A DNA stretch of 39,616 nucleotides, taken from contig DAORPQ010000020.1 in assembly GCA_035442025.1 (NCBI GenBank), positions 1 through 39,616 of the forward strand, given 5' to 3'. Of this stretch, positions 7,146 to 15,776 are shown one piece after another (within the stretch, counting starts at the first letter, position 1; every line of letters begins with the position of its first letter). Below the pieces are notes generated by a model, which made no database searches, was not told the DNA's origin, and saw only the letters and a list, made by a program, of their open reading frames with translations. The position numbers were made by a program, and so were the translations under genes. This DNA is from Competibacter_A sp003527885 (GTDB lineage: Bacteria > Pseudomonadota > Gammaproteobacteria > Competibacterales > Competibacteraceae).

Positions 7146-8498
7146 ATGAGTTGGTACAGCAAGGTTGTGTGGTCCGAGGGCATGTTCCTGCGCCCCCAGC
7201 ATTTCCAGCAGCAGGATCGCTATTTGGAGGCCTTTGTCCGCCAGTCGCGCGGCCCGCTGCACCCTTATGACTGGGGCGTGGTGGAGCTGGTTCTGGACCG
7301 GGAAGCCCTGGCTTTGGGCAAGGTAGCCGTCACCTCCGCCAAGGGGCTATTGCCCGACGGCACCCCATTCAGCATCCCCGAACACGATCCGCCGCCCACA
7401 CCGCTCACCATCGACGCCGGGGTGCGCGACACCCGGGTCATGTTGGCCCTGCCGCTGCGGCGGACCGGTATGGCCGACGTGGAACGCGGCGATCAGACCG
7501 ACACCGCCGCCCGCTACCGCGCCGTGGCCCGCGAAGTGCGCGACAACAATATCGGTACCGCCAACAGCAGCGCCTTCGTCGAGGTCGGCGAACCCCGGTT
7601 GCGCTTGCTGCCCGACACCCGGGACTGGAGCGAACATACCTGTATCGGCATCGCCCGCGTGGCGGAGCGGCGTCCGGACCAGAAGGTCGTGCTGGACGAA
7701 CAGTACATCCCGCCGTCCTTGGATTGCCGGGGCGTGCCGGCGCTGAACGGTTTCGTCACCGAGTTGCTCGGCTTGTTGCACCAGCGCGGCGACGCGCTGG
7801 CCGAGCGCGTGGTGGGAGGCGGCACGGCGCGCGCCGCCTCGCTGGATTTGGCGCAGTTCATGCGCTTGCAAACCGTCAACCGCTTCGAGCCGCTGTTCGC
7901 GCACTTGGTTATCATGCAGAAGCTGCACCCGGAAACCTTCTATCAGATCGCCCTGCAACTGGCCGGTGAAATGGCGACCTTCACCGACAAGGTCAAACGC
8001 CGTCCGCCGACGCTGCCGGCCTACGATCACGACGACCTGCAAAGAACCTTCGAACCGCTGATGCGGGAGCTGCGCCGCTCGCTCAGCCTGGAAGAAGTGG
8101 ATGCGGCGATCCAGATTCCCCTTGAAGAGCGCCAGTACGGCATCCGGGTCGGCATCATCACCGACCGGGAAAAGCCCTTGCTCGCCAAGGCCAGCTTCAT
8201 TCTGGCGGTGCGGGCCGATATGGCCTCCGATACGCTGCGCGCCCGTTTCCCGCCGCAGCTCAAGATCGGCCCGGTGGAAATCATCGCCAAGCTCATCAAC
8301 CACCACCTGCCCGGCATCGGCGTCAACGCCCTGCCGGTCGCCCCGCGCGAAATCCCCTACCGAGCCGATTTCATTTATTTCCGGCTCGACCGCAACAGCG
8401 AATTCTGGAAGCAACTGCTCAATTCGGGAGGCTTCGCTTTTTTTGTCGGCGGCGAATTCCCCGGGCTGGACATGGTGTTCTGGGCCATCAAAGAGTAA
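7146..8498 (+). CDS. tssK: TssK, T6SS baseplate protein
   Basis: 450 residues, the standard TssK (ImpJ/VasE) length. The diagnostic start MSWYSKVVWSEGMFLRPQHF is followed by QQQDRYLEAFVRQ and the shell domain, and the C-terminus contains REIPYRADFIYFRLDRNSEFWK and the closing GGFAFFVGGEFPGLDMVFWAIKE. TssK trimers tie the baseplate to the TssJLM membrane complex: the N-terminal domain contacts the baseplate and the C-terminal head binds the TssL/TssM cytoplasmic parts. It is followed by tssL after 6 nt, so the pair is co-transcribed. No TssJ lipoprotein gene lies next to it, and none was found elsewhere in the window. Confidence 0.97.
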   Translation: MSWYSKVVWSEGMFLRPQHFQQQDRYLEAFVRQSRGPLHPYDWGVVELVLDREALALGKVAVTSAKGLLPDGTPFSIPEHDPPPTPLTIDAGVRDTRVMLALPLRRTGMADVERGDQTDTAARYRAVAREVRDNNIGTANSSAFVEVGEPRLRLLPDTRDWSEHTCIGIARVAERRPDQKVVLDEQYIPPSLDCRGVPALNGFVTELLGLLHQRGDALAERVVGGGTARAASLDLAQFMRLQTVNRFEPLFAHLVIMQKLHPETFYQIALQLAGEMATFTDKVKRRPPTLPAYDHDDLQRTFEPLMRELRRSLSLEEVDAAIQIPLEERQYGIRVGIITDREKPLLAKASFILAVRADMASDTLRARFPPQLKIGPVEIIAKLINHHLPGIGVNALPVAPREIPYRADFIYFRLDRNSEFWKQLLNSGGFAFFVGGEFPGLDMVFWAIKE

Positions 8499-8504
8499 TG
8501 CCTC

Positions 8505-9860
8505 GTGACCATCGACGACCCCTTTGCCGGCCCTGACGACGATCCTGGCGAACGCACCGTCATCCGGCCCTCGCCGGGCGGCCGGCGCTCCACCCCGCCG
8601 GATGCGACGCGCCCGCCGCCGCGCCCGCCCGAGGCGCCGCGGCCCGAGGAGCCTATCGCGCCGGGCGGCGTTGGCTTGAACCCTCTGGAAGCCGCCGCCG
8701 CGCCGCTGCTCGGCCTGATCATGCGCCTTAAAAACACCTCCTCGCACCCCGAGCCCGAACGGTTGCGCCAGCGCATGATCGAGGAGGTCAAAGCCTTCAC
8801 CGCCAACGCCCGCAACGCCGGCATCGACGAAAAAACCGTCTTTCGCGCCCGCTACATTCTGTGTACCACCCTCGACGAAGTGATCCTGAACACGCCCTGG
8901 GGCCGGGCCAGCGAGTGGGGTGAAAACAGCCTGCTGATCACCTTTCACAACGAAGCCTGGGGCGGCGAGAAGTTTTTCGAACTGCTGGATTCGATCGTGC
9001 TCGACCCGCGCAAGAACCTGTACCTGCTGGAACTGATGTATTTGTGTCTGGCGTTCGGCCTGCAAGGCCGCTACAAGCTGTTGGAAAACGGCCGCGACCG
9101 CCTGGACCAGCAACGGGAACGGGCCTACAACGCCATCCGCAGCGCCCGCGGCGAGTTCGAGCGCGACCTGTCCCCGCACTGGCGCGGCGCGCTCGAGCAG
9201 CGCAACCCGCTGATCCGCTACGTGCCGCTATGGGTGGTGGCCGGCGTCGCCGCCGCCTTGCTGCTGCTGGCTTTCGCGATTTTCAACTGGTTGCTGAACA
9301 CCACCTCCGACCCCGTGTTGGCCGCGCTGGCCGACATCCGGGGCCAGACCGTGGCCACCGTGCGGCGCGGCGGGGTCGCCGCGCCGCCGGCCGCCAGCAA
9401 ACCCAACGCCCAGCTGAGCCAGCTCAGCCAAGCCCTACGGACGTTCCTGGACCCGCAAATCCGGCAAGGGCTGGTCGCGGTGATCGAGGAACCCGACCAA
9501 ACCACGGTGCGCCTGCGCGGCGATGGCCTGTTCGATTCGGGCAAGGCCGAGGTCAAAACGGCGTTTTACAACCTGCTCCAGCAAATCGGCGCGGAAATGA
9601 ACAAGGTGCAGGGCCGGGTGTTGGTCACCGGCCACAGCGACAACGTGCCGATCCGCACCCTGCAATTCCCCTCCAACTGGCATCTGTCCAAGGCCCGCGC
9701 CGACAGCGTGGTCAAGATCCTGGCCTCCGGCAGCAGCAGCCCCGGCCGTTTCAGCAGCGAAGGCCGCGCCGACACCCAACCGGTCGCCCCCAACAACACC
9801 CCGCAGAACCGGGCGCTGAACCGGCGCGTCGATATCGTGCTGCTCGCCCGGGTCAATTAG
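8505..9860 (+). CDS. tssL: TssL with C-terminal OmpA-like peptidoglycan-binding domain
   Basis: 451 residues from a GTG start, 6 nt after tssK. In order: a disordered Pro/Arg-rich N-terminus (1-60) containing ERTVIRPSPGG with Thr18; the cytoplasmic DotU/TssL domain (about 60-230, with YILCTTLDEVILNTPWG and LYLLELMYLCLAFGLQGRYK); one membrane span (about 243-264); and a periplasmic OmpA/MotB-like domain (about 335-450, with GLFDSGKAEVKTAFYNLL, VTGHSDNVPI and NRRVDIVLLA). The OmpA domain marks an extended TssL that anchors itself to peptidoglycan, which in other systems is done by the separate protein TagL. The N-terminal threonine motif resembles the TssL site phosphorylated by PpkA and bound by Fha in Agrobacterium; its use here is inferred. 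Confidence 0.95.
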   Translation: MTIDDPFAGPDDDPGERTVIRPSPGGRRSTPPDATRPPPRPPEAPRPEEPIAPGGVGLNPLEAAAAPLLGLIMRLKNTSSHPEPERLRQRMIEEVKAFTANARNAGIDEKTVFRARYILCTTLDEVILNTPWGRASEWGENSLLITFHNEAWGGEKFFELLDSIVLDPRKNLYLLELMYLCLAFGLQGRYKLLENGRDRLDQQRERAYNAIRSARGEFERDLSPHWRGALEQRNPLIRYVPLWVVAGVAAALLLLAFAIFNWLLNTTSDPVLAALADIRGQTVATVRRGGVAAPPAASKPNAQLSQLSQALRTFLDPQIRQGLVAVIEEPDQTTVRLRGDGLFDSGKAEVKTAFYNLLQQIGAEMNKVQGRVLVTGHSDNVPIRTLQFPSNWHLSKARADSVVKILASGSSSPGRFSSEGRADTQPVAPNNTPQNRALNRRVDIVLLARVN

Positions 9861-9869
9861 GTCGGGCCC

Positions 9870-12800
9870 ATGAAAAAGATCCTGAATTTTCTCAAACATC
9901 CCCTGTTCATCGGCCTGACCGGCTTCGCCGCCGTCATCGCCCTGATCTGGTATCTGGGACCGCTGATCTCGGTGGCCGGCGCCTCCCCGCTCGCCACCGA
10001 TCTGGGCCGCATCGTGACCATCGCCGCCTTCGGCGGCTCCATGGCCCTCTACAAGGTCATCTACTACATCCAGACCTTGCGCAGCAACCGCGACATGCTG
10101 GCGGACTTGGCAAGACAGGCCGGCCGGCTCGGCGAAGGCGGCCAGCCGGCCGGCCAACCCAGCCCGGAAGCCCGCGAAAAGGAGCAGAAGAAAAAAGAGC
10201 AGGACGCCGCCTCGGCCGAGGAGATATCCACGCTCAAGAAAGGCTTCGACGACGCGCTGGGAGTCCTCAAAAAGACCAAGCTGGGCGGCAAGACCGGCCG
10301 CGGCCAATATCTCTACCAACTGCCCTGGTACATCATCATCGGCCCGCCCGGCTCCGGCAAGACCACGGCGCTGATCAACTCCGGCCTGCGCTTCCCGCTG
10401 GGCGCGGGCAAGGTGCGCGGCGTGGGCGGCACCCGCAACTGCGACTGGTGGTTCACCGACGAGGCCGTCCTGCTGGACACCGCCGGCCGCTACACCACCC
10501 AAGACAGCCACGAGGATATAGACCGGGCCGCTTGGCGCGGCTTTTTGGATCTCTTGAAGAAACACCGCCGCCGCCGCCCCATCAACGGCGCGTTCATCGC
10601 CATCAGCCTCGCCGACCTGATGCAGCAGCGCGAAGAGGAACGCGAGGCGCAGGCGCTGGCCATCAAGCAGCGGGTGCAGGAACTGCACGAGCATTTCGGC
10701 ATCCGCTTCCCGATTTACGTGCTGTTCACCAAGGCCGACCTGATCGCCGGCTTCGTCGAATTCTTCGCCGATCTCGGCAAGGAAGAGCGGGATCAGGTCT
10801 GGGGTTTGACCCTGCCGATGGATGACCCCACCGACCCCGAAGGGGTGGTCCAACAGTTCAGCGCCGAAATCGAGCTGCTGGAACAGCGGTTGAACGACCG
10901 CTTGGTGGAGCGCTTGCAGGACGAGCGCGACCCGCAGCGGCGCGACCTGATTTACACCTTCCCCCAGCAGTTCGGCTCACTGAAACCGATGGCCGAGCGC
11001 TTCCTCAAGGAGGTGTTCCGGCCCAGCCGCTTCGAGGAGCGCGTCCTGCTGCGCGGCGTCTATTTCACCAGCGGCACCCAGGAAGGCACCCCGATCGACC
11101 GGCTGATGAGCGCGCTGGCCAACACCTTCGGCTTGCGCCGGCAGCTGTCGAGCGCCTTTTCGGGCAAAGGCCGCAGCTACTTCATCACCCGCCTGTTGCG
11201 CGAGGTGATCTTTCCCGAATCCGGGCTCGCCGGCGCCAACCTGAAGGTGGAGCGCTGGCGGGCCTGGATCCAACGCGGGGCTTATGCCGCCGCCCTGCTG
11301 ATCACCGCGGCGGCGGCGGCGCTGTGGCTGACCAGCTACGCCCGCAACGAGATGTACGTGCGCGCGGTGGAAAAACAGCGGCTCGAAGTCGCCCGGCAGC
11401 TCCAGGTTTTATCCCCCGACCAAACCGACCCGGTCGCCACCCTACCCTTGCTGGACGCCGCCCGCGCCATCCCCGGCGGCTACAGCGACCGCGACGCCAG
11501 CAAGCCCTGGCTGATGGGCTTTGGGCTCTATCAGGGCGACAAGCTCGGCGGCGAGGCGCAGGCGATCTACCAGCGTCTGCTCGGCCAAGCCCTGCTACCC
11601 CGTATCATCCTGCGCATGGAAGAACGGCTACGCCAGAACGCCGCCAACCCCGCCGCGCTGTACGACACGCTCAAGGTCTATCTGATGATGGACGACACCG
11701 AGCATTTCGACGCCAAAACCGTCAGAAGCTGGCTGGAACAGGAATGGCAGACCCATCTGCCCCGCAACATCAGCCGGGAACAGCGCGATCACCTGATCGC
11801 CCATCTCGATGCGCTGCTGGAACAAGCGCCCCTGAAATCGCCCATCGCCCTGGACAACGCCCTGATCCAGAGCAGCCGCACCCTGTTGAACCAGATCCCC
11901 CTGGCCCAACGGGTCTACGAGCGACTCAAGCGTGACCAGCGGCAAGCCGGCGACCCACCGGAGCTCGGCCTGACCGCCGCCGCCGGCCCGGACGCCCCCC
12001 GCGTCTTCGACCGCAAGAGCGGCCAGCCGCTGAATGGCGGCATACCCGGTTTGTATACCTATAACGGCTATTACCATTTTTTTTTAACCGAGAGCCCGAA
12101 ACTGGTGGACCGGCTGGCCGACGAGAGCTGGATTTTGGGCGCGACGGCGCAGGTTTCAACCAACCCGGCCGAGCGGCAACAGATCACCGACAACCTCTGC
12201 CGCCTTTATCTGAGCGACTACCTGCGGTTGTGGCAAGAATTGCTGAACGACATCAAAATCAAGGAATTCGATAATCCGGGAGCGGCGCTGGACATTTTGC
12301 AGGTGCTGTCCGGGCCGGCCTCGCCGCTGCGCGCGCTGTTTCAGACCATCGCCCGCGAAACGGCCCTGGACCGGCCGCCCGCGCCGTCGCCGGCCGACAA
12401 AACCCCGCCGGCTGATCGGTCGCTGACCGAAAAGATCGCCGGCATCATCAACAAAGCCGATGCCCCCACAGCGGCCAAGGCGCTGAGCTGCGGGGTCGAC
12501 CCGCGCTTGCTGGGCCTGAACGGTCAGTACGGCCGCGAAACCGGCGGACCCGAGGGAGGGATTCCGCCGCTCGATAAAACGCTGTCGGCGCTCAACGACC
12601 TCTACGGCCACATGAACGCCATCGGCCGGGCGCGGGAAGCCAGCCCGGACGGCAGCGTGGCGCAGAATCTCAAGGACCAGTTTGCCGGCGTGGCCAACCA
12701 GCTCCAGGTCGAGGCCGCCCGCAAGCCACCTCCCTTCAATACCCTGCTCGCCAAACTGGCCACGGACAGCACCGATATTGTCCGCAGCCTGCGCGACCGG

Positions 12801-13610
12801 TTGAACGCACAATGGAAAGCGGCCCAAATCGCCGCTTTTTTTCAGGACAATCTAAACGGCCGCTACCCCCTGGTCCGCAGCGCCATCCAATGGAGCGGCC
12901 CCGGACCGGGCGGGGGCGGAACGGCCCCCGCCGTCCCGACCAACACTATCCAGTGGGCGGGCCAAACCCCTGGCGCCGGCGCCAGCCGCACCATCCAGGG
13001 ACCGCCAGACGCCACCCTGGCGGCCTTCAGCCGCTTCTTCGGGCCGAACGGGCTCCTGGACAGTTACTTCAAGCAGCACCTGCAAAACTACGTGGATACC
13101 TCCCAGGGTGTCTGGCGCTGGCGCGGCCCGACCGGTCCCGAACAGACGATTTCCCCGGAAGCCCTGCAACTGTTCCAGCGCGCCGCCGCCGTGCGCGCCG
13201 CCCTGTTTGGCGGCAACAGCCAGACTCCGGCGGTCCGCTTTCAATTGACCCCCATCGAAGCCAGCGCGGATGTCGGCCAAACCCTCATCGGCCTGGATGG
13301 CCAGACGCTGACCTATACTGTGGGTCAGGCCGCGCGGGTTGCCGATTTTCAGTGGACCGGCGCATCCGGCCAAGCGCGCCTCCAGTTCGCGGCGCCGGGC
13401 GGCGGCGACCCGCTGCAATACAGCGAAACCGGTCCTTGGGCCTGGTTCAAATTGCTCGATCAGGCGCAGATGCAGCCGGTTGGCAACGGCCAGTTTCGGG
13501 TGACGTTTCAACTCGGTGGCCGACAGGCGAGCTACGAGCTTCGCACCGCCGGCGGCAATCCCTTCCGCTTGCGGGAATTGGAAAAACTCCAGTGTCCTGA
13601 ACAATTATAA
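9870..13610 (+). CDS. tssM: TssM/IcmF, T6SS inner-membrane complex protein
   Basis: 1246 residues, within the family's 1100-1300. Two membrane spans lie near residues 11-31 and 48-67, with a third near 470-490 (AALLITAAAAALWLTSYA). Between them is a cytoplasmic GTPase-like domain with Walker A GPPGSGKT (158-165), Walker B-like VLLDTAGRY (about 200) and FTKAD as the base-recognition motif. The periplasmic part follows, and the C-terminal ~250 residues are the TssM/IcmF_C beta domain that reaches the outer membrane. With TssL it forms the trans-envelope channel. The intact Walker A suggests an ATP/GTP-binding variant. A run of nine T at about 12077-12085, coding Phe-Phe-Leu, is unusual in this GC-rich DNA. 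It starts 9 nt after tssL. Confidence 0.97.
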   Translation: MKKILNFLKHPLFIGLTGFAAVIALIWYLGPLISVAGASPLATDLGRIVTIAAFGGSMALYKVIYYIQTLRSNRDMLADLARQAGRLGEGGQPAGQPSPEAREKEQKKKEQDAASAEEISTLKKGFDDALGVLKKTKLGGKTGRGQYLYQLPWYIIIGPPGSGKTTALINSGLRFPLGAGKVRGVGGTRNCDWWFTDEAVLLDTAGRYTTQDSHEDIDRAAWRGFLDLLKKHRRRRPINGAFIAISLADLMQQREEEREAQALAIKQRVQELHEHFGIRFPIYVLFTKADLIAGFVEFFADLGKEERDQVWGLTLPMDDPTDPEGVVQQFSAEIELLEQRLNDRLVERLQDERDPQRRDLIYTFPQQFGSLKPMAERFLKEVFRPSRFEERVLLRGVYFTSGTQEGTPIDRLMSALANTFGLRRQLSSAFSGKGRSYFITRLLREVIFPESGLAGANLKVERWRAWIQRGAYAAALLITAAAAALWLTSYARNEMYVRAVEKQRLEVARQLQVLSPDQTDPVATLPLLDAARAIPGGYSDRDASKPWLMGFGLYQGDKLGGEAQAIYQRLLGQALLPRIILRMEERLRQNAANPAALYDTLKVYLMMDDTEHFDAKTVRSWLEQEWQTHLPRNISREQRDHLIAHLDALLEQAPLKSPIALDNALIQSSRTLLNQIPLAQRVYERLKRDQRQAGDPPELGLTAAAGPDAPRVFDRKSGQPLNGGIPGLYTYNGYYHFFLTESPKLVDRLADESWILGATAQVSTNPAERQQITDNLCRLYLSDYLRLWQELLNDIKIKEFDNPGAALDILQVLSGPASPLRALFQTIARETALDRPPAPSPADKTPPADRSLTEKIAGIINKADAPTAAKALSCGVDPRLLGLNGQYGRETGGPEGGIPPLDKTLSALNDLYGHMNAIGRAREASPDGSVAQNLKDQFAGVANQLQVEAARKPPPFNTLLAKLATDSTDIVRSLRDRLNAQWKAAQIAAFFQDNLNGRYPLVRSAIQWSGPGPGGGGTAPAVPTNTIQWAGQTPGAGASRTIQGPPDATLAAFSRFFGPNGLLDSYFKQHLQNYVDTSQGVWRWRGPTGPEQTISPEALQLFQRAAAVRAALFGGNSQTPAVRFQLTPIEASADVGQTLIGLDGQTLTYTVGQAARVADFQWTGASGQARLQFAAPGGGDPLQYSETGPWAWFKLLDQAQMQPVGNGQFRVTFQLGGRQASYELRTAGGNPFRLRELEKLQCPEQL

Positions 13611-13662
13611 TAAATTATTTCAAATACTTAACCAACATAATCGGCAAGAAACAGGCAGGTTT

Positions 13663-14451
13663 ATGTCTGAAAACACCGCCACCTCCGCGCCTGATGGCCA
13701 CCCCCTAGCCGGCTTTTTCGGTAAATTGCCCGGACGGGGTGATTTTATCGGCCGTCATTTGCCCAAATCCTTCCTCGACCCTTGGGATGGCTGGCTGCAA
13801 GAGGCGATCGCCCAAAGCCACCTCCAGTTGGGCGGGGGCTGGCGCGAGTGTTATTGCACCAGCCCGATCTGGCGGTTCGCGCTCGGCGCGGGTTTGTGCG
13901 GGCCGGTCCCTTACGCGGGGATTTTGATGCCGAGCGTCGACCGCGTGGGCCGCTACTATCCTCTGGTGATCGCCGTCCCCCTGGGGGCGGCCCAGTCCCT
14001 GTTCGGGTTGCCGGTAACCGCCGGGGCGTGGTTTCAGCGAGCCGAGCAACTGGCGCTGGCGGGTCTCGACCTCGACCGCCTGGACGTGGACGATTTCAGC
14101 CGAAAAGTGGCGGCGCTGAGCGCACCACCGGTTCCGACCGCGACCGCCGGCGCGGCGGCCGACAACTCTTGGTATTATCCCCTGCCCGACCCGCTGGACT
14201 TCGGCTCGATAGCGCCGGCGCTGGCCGATGAGCTGTTGCGTCGGCTCTTTCCTCAAATCAGCCTGTGGTGGACCGAGGGTTCCGAGCGGATCGCCCGTTG
14301 CCTGCTGATTTGCGATGGCTTGCCGCCGGTTTCCGGCTTTGTGGCCTTGATGGCCGGAGAATGGCGGCAATGGGGCTGGACCGAAAAACAGTTTGCCGGT
14401 ATCGCTCCCCGCCCGGGGACGCCATCCGCCGCCGAGGAGACTAGATCATGA
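13663..14451 (+). CDS. tagF: TagF/ImpM family T6SS post-translational regulator
   Basis: 262 residues. The N-terminal ImpM domain starts at GFFGKLPGRGDFIGRHLPKSFLDPWDGWLQ, a signature of the family, and includes WRFALGAGLCGP and ILMPSVDRVGRYYPLVIA. The longer open frame upstream (from 13516) overlaps the end of tssM and is not family-like. The ATG at 13663 has AGGCAGG about 6 nt before it and sits in a short AT-rich gap after tssM. TagF represses T6SS firing after translation, by holding Fha in an inactive state, in Pseudomonas aeruginosa and Agrobacterium. Its neighbours tagH and pppA fit this control layer. The stop codon overlaps the pppA start (ATGA). Confidence 0.93.
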   Translation: MSENTATSAPDGHPLAGFFGKLPGRGDFIGRHLPKSFLDPWDGWLQEAIAQSHLQLGGGWRECYCTSPIWRFALGAGLCGPVPYAGILMPSVDRVGRYYPLVIAVPLGAAQSLFGLPVTAGAWFQRAEQLALAGLDLDRLDVDDFSRKVAALSAPPVPTATAGAAADNSWYYPLPDPLDFGSIAPALADELLRRLFPQISLWWTEGSERIARCLLICDGLPPVSGFVALMAGEWRQWGWTEKQFAGIAPRPGTPSAAEETRS

Positions 14452-15260
14452 CCGAGAAGCAAGCCTTTCAATGGTCGTCCGCCGGCCGCAGTCACGTCGG
14501 CATGGTCCGGGCCATCAACGAGGATGCCTGTCTGGTCCTGCCGGAGGTCGGTCTCTGGACGGTCGCCGACGGGATGGGCGGACACGAGGCCGGCGACATC
14601 GCCAGCCAGATGATCGTCGAAACCTTGCAGCGGATCGTGCCGCCCAACGATTGGGAGGAATTTTTGAGCTCGGTCCGGGAAGGCCTGAAAGACGTGAACC
14701 GGCGTTTGCGCGAGGAGTCGGCCCAGCGTTACCACAACCGCACCATCGGCAGCACGGTGGTGGTGCTACTGCTGCACGGCGCCCACTGCGCGTGCCTGTG
14801 GGTGGGAGACAGCCGCATCTACCGGCTGCAAAACGGCCAACTGCAACAGTTGACCCGCGACCACAGCCACGTCCAGGAACTGGTCGACCAGGGCCTGATC
14901 GCCTCCGAGGACGCCCACCGCCACCCGCTGGCCAACGTCATCACCCGCGCGGTCGGCTCGGCGGAAGAGCTGGTGATCGATGAGGCCGTGTATCCCCTGC
15001 AAGCCGGCGACATGTTCCTGTTGTGCAGCGACGGCCTCAACAAAACCGTCAGCGACGAGGAAATCGCCCGCTTGCTGGTGCACAGCAACCACAACTGTCA
15101 GGAAGCGGTCAAGGCCTTCATCCACTTGGCGCTGATGCGGGATGCCAGCGACAACGTGACCACCGTGGTGGTGAACGTGTTGGGACGGGATGCGGCCCAA
15201 ACCGGCGAGCCGGTCGAAACGCTGGAGAACCCGATCCCGCCGGATTGGTATTTGCAGTAA
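14448..15260 (+). CDS. pppA: PP2C-type serine/threonine phosphatase (PppA-like)
   Basis: 270 residues, a single-domain PPM/PP2C phosphatase. The metal-binding and catalytic motifs are all present: NEDACLV near residue 24, VADGMGGHEAGDIAS (about 41-55), GSTVVVLLL, CLWVGDSRIYRL, LLCSDGLNKTVSD and the final DNVTTVVVNVL. It most likely removes phosphate from Fha and/or TssL and thereby counters the PpkA kinase in T6SS activation. It is translationally coupled to tagF through the ATGA overlap and is the last gene of the rightward arm. The usual partner kinase gene ppkA does not follow: the next gene is convergent and belongs to sulfur metabolism. The symbol follows the Pseudomonas system; stp1 is an equally common name. 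Confidence 0.9.
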   Translation: MTEKQAFQWSSAGRSHVGMVRAINEDACLVLPEVGLWTVADGMGGHEAGDIASQMIVETLQRIVPPNDWEEFLSSVREGLKDVNRRLREESAQRYHNRTIGSTVVVLLLHGAHCACLWVGDSRIYRLQNGQLQQLTRDHSHVQELVDQGLIASEDAHRHPLANVITRAVGSAEELVIDEAVYPLQAGDMFLLCSDGLNKTVSDEEIARLLVHSNHNCQEAVKAFIHLALMRDASDNVTTVVVNVLGRDAAQTGEPVETLENPIPPDWYLQ

Positions 15261-15290
15261 CGGGCAGCCCGAACGCGCGGCGTGGCGCGC

Positions 15291-15776
15291 TCAGCGCGCC
15301 CGCCGGTACAGCGGTTGCGGCTGATCGGCCGCCGGCTGATAGCTTTCGCTGAAATCGTCGAACGCCGCCAGGGCCTCTTCCGGGCTGCGATCCTCGCGCA
15401 GTTCGAAGGCGTCGAAACCGCTGCGCGCCATGAAGAACAGTTGGTCGCGCAGCACGTCCCCGACCGCCCGCAGTTCGCCCCGATAGCCGAAACGCTCCCG
15501 CAGCAGCCGGGCCTGCGAATAGGCGCGGCCGTCGGCGAATTTCGGGAATTCCAGCGCCACCACCGCCAGCTTCGGCAAATCCTCGGCCAATTCGGCCACG
15601 TCGGCGGTGTTCGGCAGCCGCACGCCGACCGGTTCGCCCCGCGCCAGCAACGCCGCCCGGTCCCGCCGCCAGCGCGCCAGCGACACGAGCACCGCGCCGG
15701 CCGGCAACCCGGCATCGTCGGCGACAGGCTGCCAGTGGTCTTCGACGATCCGCCGTCCCTTAATAACCGACCGCAT
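15291..15776 (-). CDS. DUF934 protein linked to sulfite reductase
   Basis: 161 residues of the DUF934 family (often annotated as an oxidoreductase probably involved in sulfite reduction). The recognisable core is VGVRLPNTADVAELAEDL, ALEFPKFADGRAYSQARLLRERFGYRGELRAVGDVLRDQLFFMARSGFDAFEL in the second half. No cofactor-binding motif or cysteine cluster is visible. The gene overlaps the 3' end of cysI by 17 nt and is clearly co-transcribed with it. The same pairing occurs in Pseudomonas and many proteobacteria, which suggests a role in maturation of, or electron delivery to, the siroheme enzyme. That role is an inference. The stop codon sits in the loop of a GC hairpin (15284-15300) between this gene and convergent pppA. 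Confidence 0.88.
   Translation of the reverse strand: MRSVIKGRRIVEDHWQPVADDAGLPAGAVLVSLARWRRDRAALLARGEPVGVRLPNTADVAELAEDLPKLAVVALEFPKFADGRAYSQARLLRERFGYRGELRAVGDVLRDQLFFMARSGFDAFELREDRSPEEALAAFDDFSESYQPAADQPQPLYRRAR

Noticed and set aside
7347..9179. A 610-codon open frame antisense to tssK and tssL
   Set aside because: It is a shadow of two firmly identified genes with no recognisable domain; long antisense frames are expected at this GC content.
13516..13662. Longer TagF overlapping the end of tssM
   Set aside because: These 49 codons are the shifted frame of the tssM 3' end. The family-like start MSENTATSAPDGHPLAGFFG with a ribosome-binding site is at 13663.
15284..15300. GC hairpin between convergent pppA and the DUF934 gene as a bidirectional terminator
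   Set aside because: The stem is good (7 bp around a 3-nt loop that is the DUF934 stop codon), but no T-run follows on either strand.
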